From contig NZ_OY762426.1 of the NCBI RefSeq assembly GCF_963665675.1, positions 558,001 through 622,000 on the forward strand: a stretch of DNA of 64,000 nt, given 5' to 3'. The notes beneath the pieces are model-generated. The model made no database searches and had not been told where the DNA came from. It saw only the letters and a list, made by a program, of their open reading frames with translations. This stretch comes from an uncultured Methanolobus sp. (lineage in GTDB: Archaea > Halobacteriota > Methanosarcinia > Methanosarcinales > Methanosarcinaceae). A program made the translations under genes and the position numbers. Positions 56,767 to 64,000 of the stretch are shown here, one piece after another (the first letter of the stretch is position 1; the number at the start of each line of letters is the position of its first letter).

Positions 56767-58101
56767 CTACTTGAATAGTTTCTCTACTTCAGAGTTTGCG
56801 GACTGGAGACTGAATACCACTACACGATCGCCTTCCTCTATGACATACTCACCACGAGGAACAATTGTATTGCCTTTATGAACCACCATGCTGATAATAG
56901 CCCCGGACGGGAATTTTACATTTTTCAGAGGCTTGCCGACTATCTTTGACTTCTTTGAAGTCGTGTATTCTACAATCTCTGCTTTTTCACCTTCAATAGT
57001 AGTTATGGACTCTATTCCCTGTCCGAATGTCAGTTTAAGGACTTCATTGACTGTTGCCTGCCTCGGACTTACCGCACTGTCAACACCAACCATTTCAAAC
57101 AATGAAACATAATCAGAGCGGTCCGATCTGGCAATAACTTTTTTCACACCGAGCTGTTTGGCAAGCAAGGAACACAAAAGATTTTTTTCATCACTGTTTG
57201 TCACAGATATGACAACGTCCATATCCGAAATATCTTCCTCCTTCAGGAGATTGATATCAGTTCCATCACCATTAAGAACAAGTACATCCGGCAGTTCTTC
57301 TGCAATCACAACAGACCTTTCTTTATTGGCTTCAATGATCTTAAGGTCAAATTCACTCTTTGCAACCATTTTTGCAAGATAGAAACCAACTATTCCTCCG
57401 CCAATGATCAGAACTTTACTTCTTTTTCCAGTCTTTTCCCCGAAAAGATCACGAACTTCCTTCATGGCTGCAGGCTTTCCAATAACAACTATATGATCGT
57501 TATTTTTTATTACATCCTCACCATGGGGAATGATAACTTCCGTATCCCTGAAAAGAGCACTTACAATACAGCAATTAGCCAGGTGAAGGTCTTGCATTTG
57601 TTTTCCTACAAGAGTATGATCCGAAGGAACTACAAATTCCATCATCTCAACTTTCCCTTCTGCGAAAAGTTCTGCATCAATAGCAGAAGGAATTGCAAGT
57701 ATCTCTGCAACTTCTGATGCAAGAGATAGCTCCGGACAAACCATGATATCAATTCCGATCTGGGGTCTTTTGGCCACAGGCTTATCTATATAATCCGGAT
57801 TACTTACCCTTGCAACTGTTTTCAATTTTGTTTTGTCGCTTACAGTAAGCTTTGAGGCCATGCATGCAACGATGTTCACTTCATCAGAACCCGTGACAGC
57901 AACCAGAAGACCTGCATTTTCAAGAGCTTCATGAAGAATAGAAACATTGGCGCCATTGCCATGTATAACATGGACGTCAAGTTCATCAGCACGGGCGCAT
58001 GCTTCCTCATTCTGGTCAACTATCACTACATCGTTTGTCTGGTAAAGAGCTTTAGCAATATGATAGCCGACCTCACCAGCACCGATAATTACGATCTTCA
58101 T
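56767..58101 (-). CDS. trkA: Potassium uptake regulator TrkA
   Basis: A 444-residue cytoplasmic protein with two RCK/TrkA-N plus TrkA-C units. The two nucleotide-binding folds begin VIIGAGEVGYHIAKAL (residue 3) and LIIGGGIVGFYLAKMV (near residue 230). It gates TrkH in response to NAD(H) or ATP/ADP in known homologues. It forms a two-gene operon with trkH. Confidence 0.95.
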   Translation of the reverse strand: MKIVIIGAGEVGYHIAKALYQTNDVVIVDQNEEACARADELDVHVIHGNGANVSILHEALENAGLLVAVTGSDEVNIVACMASKLTVSDKTKLKTVARVSNPDYIDKPVAKRPQIGIDIMVCPELSLASEVAEILAIPSAIDAELFAEGKVEMMEFVVPSDHTLVGKQMQDLHLANCCIVSALFRDTEVIIPHGEDVIKNNDHIVVIGKPAAMKEVRDLFGEKTGKRSKVLIIGGGIVGFYLAKMVAKSEFDLKIIEANKERSVVIAEELPDVLVLNGDGTDINLLKEEDISDMDVVISVTNSDEKNLLCSLLAKQLGVKKVIARSDRSDYVSLFEMVGVDSAVSPRQATVNEVLKLTFGQGIESITTIEGEKAEIVEYTTSKKSKIVGKPLKNVKFPSGAIISMVVHKGNTIVPRGEYVIEEGDRVVVFSLQSANSEVEKLFK

Positions 58102-58269
58102 AATAATACCTTCAAAAGGTCATAAACAGGATATTTGTTGATACGAAAAACAAAACGGCATAATATTATTATTGCTTTTTATACCTTACCACACAACTGG
58201 TGAAGCATTATAAATAGCTGTCCTAAAAAAAGATATGTAAAAATAAAATTGAAAGAAAATGAAAAAGAA

Positions 58270-59442
58270 TCAGGCTCCAGCTTCAAAAGCACCTTTTACT
58301 TTTTCAAAGATTCCTTTTCCACCTTTAGTGGCCTTCACATCAGGCCCACCATCAAGCTCCTGAAGCTTCCTGAAGAGATCTTTTTGTTCATTTGAAAGCC
58401 TGGTAGGCGTCCTGACAATAATTTTCACAAGCTGGTCGCCATGAGAATGTCCGTGAAGATGGGGCATACCCTTGCCCTTAAGACGCAGTATGGAGTGAGT
58501 CTGTGTACCGGGCTTGAGATTCATTTTCACTTTACCATGAAGTGTCGGGACCATTACATCCCCACCCAGTGCGGCAGTTGCAAAGGATATTACCTGCTCA
58601 TAAACAATATCATCACCCATACGCTGGAACTTATCATGAGGCTCCACATGAATGACAACATAGAGGTCACCGGATGGCGCACCAGGACTGCCTTCTTCCC
58701 CTTCGCCCCTTATCTTCAGGCGAAGTCCGTTGTCAGCACCCTTTGGAACTTTGACGGATATCTTGCGAACCTTTTTCATCTTACCTGTCCCCTTACAGGC
58801 AGGACATGGGTCATCTATTATCTCACCGCGGCCATGGCATGCATTACAGGAACTGGTTGACATAAAGGTTCCAAACGGAGTTTTACGACCCTGTGTTACC
58901 TGACCAGAACCATGACATGTAGGACATGTTTTCGGACTTGTGCCTGCCTTGGCGCCAGTCCCGTTACAGGACTCACAATTTTCTGCCCTTGGAATGTTGA
59001 TCTTAGTTTCAACACCTTCAGCAGCCTGTTCAAGTGTGATACCCAGATCATAACGCAGGTCAGACCCTCTCATTGGGCCCTGTCTCCTCTGGCCTCCGCC
59101 AAAGCCACCGAAACCTCCAAAGCCACCACGGCCGAATATACCTCCAAGTATATCACCAAGGTCTGCAAAGTCTCCGAAATCTGCGTTTCTGAAAATATCT
59201 TCCTGACTGTAACGGCCATCAATGCCTGCGTGACCGAATCTGTCATACTGTTCCCTCTTTTCAGCATCAGAAAGTACAGCATAGGCCTCAGATATTTCCT
59301 TGAACTTCTCTTCGGCATCTTCTTCCTTGTTCTTGTCCGGATGATATTTTAAAGCAAGCTTTCTGTAAGCTTTCTTGATCTCGGACTCAGTGGCATCCTT
59401 GGATATACCTAATATTTCGTAATAATCGCGTTGGGTGGACAT
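58270..59442 (-). CDS. dnaJ: Chaperone DnaJ
   Basis: A 390-residue type I J-protein. The J domain has HPD at residues 34-36, followed by a Gly/Phe-rich linker ([14 protein letters not shown]). Four zinc repeats follow: [24 protein letters not shown] and CPACKGTG. It stimulates DnaK ATPase. It is separated from dnaK by a hairpin, so it may have its own promoter. Confidence 0.96.
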   Translation of the reverse strand: MSTQRDYYEILGISKDATESEIKKAYRKLALKYHPDKNKEEDAEEKFKEISEAYAVLSDAEKREQYDRFGHAGIDGRYSQEDIFRNADFGDFADLGDILGGIFGRGGFGGFGGFGGGQRRQGPMRGSDLRYDLGITLEQAAEGVETKINIPRAENCESCNGTGAKAGTSPKTCPTCHGSGQVTQGRKTPFGTFMSTSSCNACHGRGEIIDDPCPACKGTGKMKKVRKISVKVPKGADNGLRLKIRGEGEEGSPGAPSGDLYVVIHVEPHDKFQRMGDDIVYEQVISFATAALGGDVMVPTLHGKVKMNLKPGTQTHSILRLKGKGMPHLHGHSHGDQLVKIIVRTPTRLSNEQKDLFRKLQELDGGPDVKATKGGKGIFEKVKGAFEAGA

Positions 59443-59503
59443 GGATGATTCCTGTTATGACTGTGATATTATAATGATATTTTTTATTTTAAAATTAAAA
59501 GTA

Positions 59504-59533
59504 GTAAGATACTTCCAGATTAAAGTATCTTAC
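59504..59533 (-). terminator. Hairpin between dnaK and dnaJ
   Basis: A perfect 11-bp stem GTAAGATACTT/AAGTATCTTAC lies 18 bases after the dnaK stop. On the minus strand it is followed by TACTTTTAATTTTAAAAT. It could reduce read-through from dnaK to dnaJ. Confidence 0.6.
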
Positions 59534-59551
59534 CGGTTATCCATGTTTTGA

Positions 59552-61408
59552 TTACTTGTCATCATCGACTACTTCATAGTCCGCATCCACAATGGTTTCA
59601 TCATCACCGGAGTCAGAAGACCCTTCGGTATCTTCTGCGGCAGATGCTGCAGCTGCGGCTTCTTCCTGTGCCTTCTGGTACATTGCAGAGGAGACATCAT
59701 AGACAGCAGTCTGGAGAGCTTCGGTCTTAGCCTTGATATCTTCAATGTCATCCCCTTCAAGAGCAGTCTTCAATTCGCCTATTGCAGCTTCAATCTTTGA
59801 TTTCTGCTCATCGGTTGCAACATCTCCTGCTTCCTCAAGGGTCTTTTCAGCAGCGTTCACAAGGGATTCTGCTGTGTTCTTGACATCAACTTCTTCCTTG
59901 CGCTTCTTGTCCTCTTCAGCATGCATCTCTGCATCCTTGACCATCTGGTCGATCTCCTCATCGGTAAGACCGCCTGGCTTCTGGATAGATATGGATTGTT
60001 CCTTACCTGTTCCCTTGTCCTTTGCATTTACATGAAGGATACCGTTTGCGTCAATATCGAATGTCACCTCGATCTGTGGGATACCTCTTGGTGCTGGTGG
60101 TATGCCATCAAGTGTGAACCTGCCCAGGGACTTGTTACCTGATGCAACGCCTCTCTCTCCCTGAAGTACATGAATTTCTACAGATGGCTGGTTGTCAGCT
60201 GCTGTTGAGAATGTCTGGCTCTTCTTGGTAGGAATGGTTGTGTTCCTGTCTATAAGAGGTGTTGATACGCCTCCAAGAGTCTCAATACCAAGTGTCAGTG
60301 GTGTGACATCAAGCAGAAGTACATCGTGGACCTCACCACCAAGTACACCGGCCTGTATTGCTGCACCTATGGCTACAGCCTCATCAGGATTGATATTCTT
60401 GTATGGGTCCTTTCCTGCTGCCTTCTTTACAAGCTCGGCTACTGCAGGCATTCTTGTGGAGCCTCCTACAAGAAGTACCCTGTCGATGTCTGATGAGGAT
60501 ACCTTTGCATCCTTCATTGCCTGGTTGACAGCAACAAGTGTCTTCTCAAGCAGGTCTGCTGTCATCTTCTCAAACTGTGCTCTTGTGAGGTCAATATCAA
60601 TGTGCTTTGGCTGACCGTTTGCATCCGCAGTGATGAACGGAAGATTGACGTTGGTGGATGTTACACCTGAAAGCTCGATCTTTGCCTTCTCTGCTGCATC
60701 CTTAAGACGCTGGAGTGCTGCCTTGTCCTTTGAAAGGTCGATACCCTCGGTCTTGTTAAATTCCTCAACAAGGAAATCAACAATCTTCTGGTCAAAGTCA
60801 TCTCCACCAAGGTGTGTGTCACCAGCTGTTGAAAGGACCTCGAATACTCCTCCTCCAAGCTCAAGGATAGATACATCAAAAGTACCTCCTCCAAGGTCGT
60901 AGATGAGTATCTTGTGGTCTTCCTCGCCCTTATCAAGACCGTATGCAAGTGATGCTGCGGTTGGCTCGTTGATAATTCTCATTACCTCAAGACCTGCAAT
61001 TGTACCTGCATCCTTTGTTGCCTGTCTCTGGGAATCATTAAAGTATGCAGGAACAGTGATAACTGCCTGAGTAATGGTTTCGCCAAGATAAGATTCCGCA
61101 TCTTCTTTCAACTTGCGCAGGATCATTGCGGAAACTTCCTGTGGTGAGTATTCCTTATCGTTAAGTGTTACCTTATAGTCACCCTCTCCAATGTGCCTCT
61201 TAATTGAGCTGACACTATTTTCGGAGTTGGTGATCATCTGTCTCTTTGCGACCTGACCTACAAGTTTCTCACCCTTTTTAGAGAAACCCACAACTGAAGG
61301 TGTTGTCCTCCCTCCCTCTGCATTAGGGACAATAGTAGGTTCTCCACCTTCGATCACAGCCATACAGGAGTTTGTAGTTCCCAGATCAATTCCCAGTATT
61401 TTTCCCAT
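59552..61408 (-). CDS. dnaK: Chaperone DnaK (Hsp70)
   Basis: A 618-residue Hsp70 with the N-terminal phosphate loop [36 protein letters not shown] and the ADP-binding [11 protein letters not shown]. The substrate-binding domain and an acidic, Ala-rich tail ([16 protein letters not shown]) follow. DnaK systems in methanogens are thought to have come from bacteria. The gene order is grpE-dnaK-dnaJ. Confidence 0.97.
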   Translation of the reverse strand: MGKILGIDLGTTNSCMAVIEGGEPTIVPNAEGGRTTPSVVGFSKKGEKLVGQVAKRQMITNSENSVSSIKRHIGEGDYKVTLNDKEYSPQEVSAMILRKLKEDAESYLGETITQAVITVPAYFNDSQRQATKDAGTIAGLEVMRIINEPTAASLAYGLDKGEEDHKILIYDLGGGTFDVSILELGGGVFEVLSTAGDTHLGGDDFDQKIVDFLVEEFNKTEGIDLSKDKAALQRLKDAAEKAKIELSGVTSTNVNLPFITADANGQPKHIDIDLTRAQFEKMTADLLEKTLVAVNQAMKDAKVSSSDIDRVLLVGGSTRMPAVAELVKKAAGKDPYKNINPDEAVAIGAAIQAGVLGGEVHDVLLLDVTPLTLGIETLGGVSTPLIDRNTTIPTKKSQTFSTAADNQPSVEIHVLQGERGVASGNKSLGRFTLDGIPPAPRGIPQIEVTFDIDANGILHVNAKDKGTGKEQSISIQKPGGLTDEEIDQMVKDAEMHAEEDKKRKEEVDVKNTAESLVNAAEKTLEEAGDVATDEQKSKIEAAIGELKTALEGDDIEDIKAKTEALQTAVYDVSSAMYQKAQEEAAAAASAAEDTEGSSDSGDDETIVDADYEVVDDDK

Positions 61409-61489
61409 TTTAATTACCTCATTTATGAATTAATTGTAAATTTCATTATTAATTGTGTTTTCTTTGTACTTATAGTAAATATATATCCG

Positions 61490-62005
61490 TTATTTTTCCG
61501 GTTTCTTCGAAACAGTTACCATTGCGGGCCTGATAACTTTAGTATGCAGGCAATACCCCGGCCTGCAAACATCCATAACGGTATTCTCGTCATGGTCAGG
61601 ATGTTCAACGTGCATCATAGCTTCGTGCAGGTAAGGATCAAATTCCTTACCCTGACATTCTATCCTCTCAAGACCTTCTTTCTCAAGGATGCCGGTAAAC
61701 TGTTTGAATACCATTTCAACACCTGTGATTACCGATTCGACATCATCAGTCTGTTTTGCAGATTCGATTGCGCGTTCAAAGTTATCGTAGACTTCAAGGA
61801 GTTCCATGATAACCTGCTCAACTGCGAACTTGCGGTATTCTTCCTTTTCCCTGATGCTTCTTTTTCTGAAATTATCGAATTCAGCAGTCAGACGAAGGAG
61901 TTTATCCCGAAGCTCTGAAGTTTCTTCTGCAGAACTTACCTCGACCTCATCTTCGTTAACAGGTTCCGAGTCTAAATCTTCACATTTCTCTGGTCCATCA
62001 GCCAT
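61490..62005 (-). CDS. grpE: Nucleotide exchange factor GrpE
   Basis: A 171-residue protein with an acidic N-terminus, a long coiled coil (about residues 25-65, LRLTAEFDNFRKRSIREKEE) and a C-terminal beta domain (GVEMVFKQFTGILEKEGLERI; VMDVCRPGYCLHTKVIRPAMV). It is first in the chaperone cluster. Confidence 0.95.
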   Translation of the reverse strand: MADGPEKCEDLDSEPVNEDEVEVSSAEETSELRDKLLRLTAEFDNFRKRSIREKEEYRKFAVEQVIMELLEVYDNFERAIESAKQTDDVESVITGVEMVFKQFTGILEKEGLERIECQGKEFDPYLHEAMMHVEHPDHDENTVMDVCRPGYCLHTKVIRPAMVTVSKKPEK

Positions 62006-62067
62006 TCTTAATATCTCCGCATATTCTGTGCGCGGTAATGTCCAATTGAACTAGTGATTGTATGATA

Positions 62068-62080
62068 TTCTATAAATACT
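62068..62080 (-). promoter_or_regulatory. grpE: Candidate TATA box of grpE
   Basis: The minus strand reads CGAAAAGTATTTATAGAATATC, with purine-rich BRE-like bases before TATTTATA, about 65 bases upstream of the ATG. Confidence 0.4.
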
Positions 62081-62172
62081 TTTCGCATACGCACTTTATT
62101 TAAGAGAAATGAAATGAACAAAAGAGAAAATGAATGCATATTTTGAGTGCATGTTCAGGAAAAGCATTATAC

Positions 62173-62583
62173 TTAAAATGCACTGCTGAACTTATGTTGC
62201 AGAACACGTATCAGAAACATACTGGCAATCATGCACACTGCAAGAGCTGAAACAACCTGATCAGCGCCAATCTGTGTAATGCCACCGCCAATAGCAAACC
62301 TGACACCACTAAAAAATGCCGTTGCAGAGAAAGTAGCGACCAGACTTATGATTGCTCCTCCCACAAGGGAACCTATATAATCCGCACCTCTTGATTCAAA
62401 ATAGACAGAGCCTGCTATAAAAATCACTGCAAATATAAGAAGCATCGCAGCCATCGGAACATCAAGACCACTTGTTGCCATACTCATAAGCCCAAATGCC
62501 ACACCGATCATGAAAACTGCCATGGTGGTTGAAACAATCAGTGCCTGCACAAATGGATTTTCAGTATTTACATCCATATTCAT
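62173..62583 (-). CDS. Small four-helix membrane protein of unknown function
   Basis: A 136-residue protein with about four membrane segments (ALIVSTTMAVFMIGVAFGLM; MAAMLLIFAVIFIAGSVYF; YIGSLVGGAIISLVATFSAT; VVSALAVCMIASMFLIRVL) and few charges. It starts at 62583, or at an internal ATG at 62577, very close to its predicted promoter, so the mRNA may be leaderless. The family is not recognised. Confidence 0.7.
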   Translation of the reverse strand: MNMDVNTENPFVQALIVSTTMAVFMIGVAFGLMSMATSGLDVPMAAMLLIFAVIFIAGSVYFESRGADYIGSLVGGAIISLVATFSATAFFSGVRFAIGGGITQIGADQVVSALAVCMIASMFLIRVLQHKFSSAF

Positions 62584-62601
62584 CCCAGTCCTCTATCGGT
62601 A

Positions 62602-62618
62602 ATCATAGTATATAGTCA
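62602..62618 (-). promoter_or_regulatory. Promoter of the small membrane protein
   Basis: The element TGACTATATACTATGAT (minus strand) centres on TATATA about 28 bases before the ATG. Almost the same element occurs at 62971-62987, which supports a real promoter. Confidence 0.55.
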
Positions 62619-62759
62619 TTTTTAATATAAAGTGAAAATACATATACAGGCATTGAAGCAAAGTACACGTAACATGTCACATGTGATATAAAACTATGAC
62701 AGAAATGACACGCAGAATTATTAAAATGAAAACAACTATTATGAAGAAAGGAGAGTAAA

Positions 62760-62960
62760 CCATTGCACCCCGCACGTACCAAAAACGCAACGGTTCTTTA
62801 ATCTCCTACTCACTCGCTTCCGATACGGGTCTCTTTTCTTTATGGAAGTAGTATCTTATCGGACAAAAGACACTACTTTTGTACCCCCACCGTTAACCGG
62901 TTAAACCCGGCTCCAACCCAACGCGCCTTAACCGGGACATAAATTCCCAGTTTCATTTAT
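62760..62960 (-). ncRNA. Candidate structured small RNA or leaderless peptide island
   Basis: The stretch is richer in G and C than its flanks. The minus strand has a promoter-like element just upstream and can form AGTAGTGTCTT/AAGATACTACT (one G-U pair, near 62847-62876) and CCGGTTAA/TTAACCGG (62908-62945). An ATG at 62956, at the predicted start site, opens a 27-codon frame ending at 62873 (MKLGIYVPVKARW...). It may be a small RNA, a short peptide gene or a decayed repeat. It matches no RNA class I can name. Confidence 0.35.
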
Positions 62961-62970
62961 TCTGATAGTT

Positions 62971-62987
62971 ATCATAGTATATAATCA
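62971..62987 (-). promoter_or_regulatory. Promoter-like element upstream of the structured island
   Basis: The minus strand reads TGATTATATACTATGAT, matching 15 of the 17 bases of the element at 62602-62618. It lies within a dyad CTGAT...ATCAG (62962-62988). The predicted start site is about 62955. Confidence 0.45.
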
Positions 62988-63070
62988 GAATTCGATGAAA
63001 TTTATCATGCCAGTTCAAATTTTAACGTTATTTTAATTTAATACGCCATTAAAACCAAGGGCTTGAAATG

Positions 63071-63099
63071 TACAAATTAATTGTACTACAAAATCTCAT
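63071..63099 (+). promoter_or_regulatory. Operator-like palindrome upstream of mfnD
   Basis: GTACAA-N5-TTGTAC is an inverted repeat, followed by CTACAAAATCTCATT. The same following bases occur after TACAATTGTA at 21895 upstream of the chemoreceptor gene. It lies about 60 bases before the mfnD start, close to the expected promoter. Confidence 0.35.
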
Positions 63100-63155
63100 T
63101 GCGGCACGAATATTAATAGCAAAGGATATATCAAATAAATACAGTTGCATCCAGC

Positions 63156-64000
63156 ATGAGAATACTGCTTGCAGAATACGCAATGGGAATAGGACTGGAA
63201 GGGACCTTGCTGCTTGAGGGCAAAGCAATGTTAAGTACACTTGCCAATAGTTTCTCACGCCTGGGACATGATGTGACCTATCTTACTGCGGAAAGCAGGC
63301 TGAAATGCGGAAAAGATGTGATATCTGATGAAAGCACATTCACGGAGAAACTTGAGGAGACAGCAAAGGAAAACGATGCGGCACTTGTCATAGGCCCTGA
63401 TGAGTTGCTGGGAAACCTTACGGATATTATAGAAAATAAAACTGTTAATCTGGGTTGTTCTCCGGAATCAGTACGGCTTTGTGCTGACAAACTTACCTGT
63501 ACGAAAATACTTAAGTCAAATTCAATTGCCGTGCCGGAGATAATAAATAATTACTCCAAAGGAAACTATGTCATTAAACCAAGATTTGGCTGTGCTTCCG
63601 AAGGTGTCAGACTCAAACCTGCTGAAAAAACGGATGATCGGATTGATGAGTACATTGCAACCGAATATATTGAGGGGGAACACCTCAGTGTAAGTATGAT
63701 ATGCGGTCAAAAGTCCCTCCCCTTAAGCCTGAACAGGCAGTTGATAAATATAAAGAAAGAAAATGACGGAACTTTTTTTGACTACAAGGGAAATCAGGTG
63801 CCATACAAAGCTGACTTTGAAAAAGAAGCATTTGACACAGCAAAGAAAACAGTCGAAGCCCTTGGATGTAATGGGTATGTGGGAATTGATATAGTATATG
63901 GAGACAAAACATATGTGGTAGATGTGAATCCACGACCTACTACTGCAATATTCGGACTTGTCAGAACCCTTGGATGCGAGATAGGAGACTTATTACTTAT
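63156..64000 (+). CDS. mfnD: Tyramine-L-glutamate ligase MfnD (3' end outside window)
   Basis: The frame is open from the ATG at 63156 to the window end (281 codons seen). It is an ATP-grasp protein: MRILLAEYAMGIGLEG start, YVIKPRFGCASEGVRL (nucleotide-binding lysine), TEYIEGEHLSVSMICG and YVVDVNPRPTTAIFGL (metal-binding Asn). These match the ligase that joins glutamate to tyramine in methanofuran synthesis. Assignment to MfnD rests on recalled family resemblance. Other ATP-grasp ligases are possible but less likely in a methanogen. Confidence 0.75.
   Translation, partial: MRILLAEYAMGIGLEGTLLLEGKAMLSTLANSFSRLGHDVTYLTAESRLKCGKDVISDESTFTEKLEETAKENDAALVIGPDELLGNLTDIIENKTVNLGCSPESVRLCADKLTCTKILKSNSIAVPEIINNYSKGNYVIKPRFGCASEGVRLKPAEKTDDRIDEYIATEYIEGEHLSVSMICGQKSLPLSLNRQLINIKKENDGTFFDYKGNQVPYKADFEKEAFDTAKKTVEALGCNGYVGIDIVYGDKTYVVDVNPRPTTAIFGLVRTLGCEIGDLLL

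Noticed and set aside
58102..58269. Small RNA between trkA and dnaJ
   Set aside because: Only AT-rich sequence with promoter-like stretches; no stable stem was found.
59552..61408. Long open frames opposite dnaK and other genes
   Set aside because: They are shadows caused by codon bias on the other strand and lack ribosome sites or recognisable domains.
1..64000. tRNA or rRNA genes
   Set aside because: No cloverleaf with a TTCGA-type arm and matching acceptor stem, nor any ribosomal RNA segment, was recognised.

Overview
The window is the chromosome of a methylotrophic methanogenic archaeon of the Methanosarcinales. Methanolobus, Methanococcoides or a relative is likely, but the genus cannot be fixed from this sequence. 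The main evidence is a complete F420H2 dehydrogenase (fpo) operon, which is typical of methanogens with cytochromes. Coenzyme F420 genes (cofG, cofH, cofC), a methanofuran gene (mfnD), a ferredoxin/geranylgeranyl reductase pair for archaeal lipids, PGF-CTERM surface proteins and a CooC-like nickel ATPase agree with this. Ribosome sites are of the GGTGA/GGAG type, and many neighbouring genes overlap by 4 bases.

Layout. 1-4059 (+): the end of a peptide/nickel-type ABC importer operon (binding protein C-terminus, two permeases, two ATPases). 4060-4705: intergenic DNA with a 191-bp miniature IS66-type element. 4706-12598 (-): a second importer operon reading binding protein, methyltransferase, two permeases, fused double ATPase, then a DrrAB-type exporter pair. 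12921-21649 (-): a nine-gene metal-chelate cluster with a second methyltransferase, a CooC-like ATPase, a PGF-CTERM surface protein and two complete iron/cobalamin-type ABC systems. 22110-24188 (+): an orphan chemoreceptor.

24189-36926 is an accessory region of surface proteins and insertion sequences. An IS1634-like element (24886-26488) sits in a small surface-protein gene, and an IS66-like element (29487-31108) sits in a large beta-helix gene. In both cases removing the element and one target duplication restores the reading frame. Three transposase remnants, a propeptide-like membrane protein, a UPF0305 protein and a serine hydrolase fill the rest.

37093-47316 (-): the fpo operon in the order fpoA B C D H I J1 J2 K L M N O. 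This is the membrane part of the proton-pumping F420H2:methanophenazine oxidoreductase; the FpoF input subunit is not in the window. 47669-49209 (-): a zinc-ribbon protein, a DUF22-like protein and an Lrp/AsnC regulator. 49394-55256 (+): ferredoxin plus a phytoene-desaturase-like flavoprotein, cofG, cofH, cofC, then ferredoxin plus geranylgeranyl reductase. F420 made by the cof products feeds Fpo. 55314-62005 (-): trkH, trkA, dnaJ, dnaK, grpE. 62173-62583 (-): a small membrane protein. 62760-62960: a structured, GC-contrasting island that may encode a small RNA or peptide. 63156-64000 (+): mfnD, cut by the window end.

The most interesting part is the metal-acquisition block at 4.7-21.6 kb. 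It links two paralogous methyltransferases, a CooC-like ATPase, three importers and an exporter in two adjacent operons.
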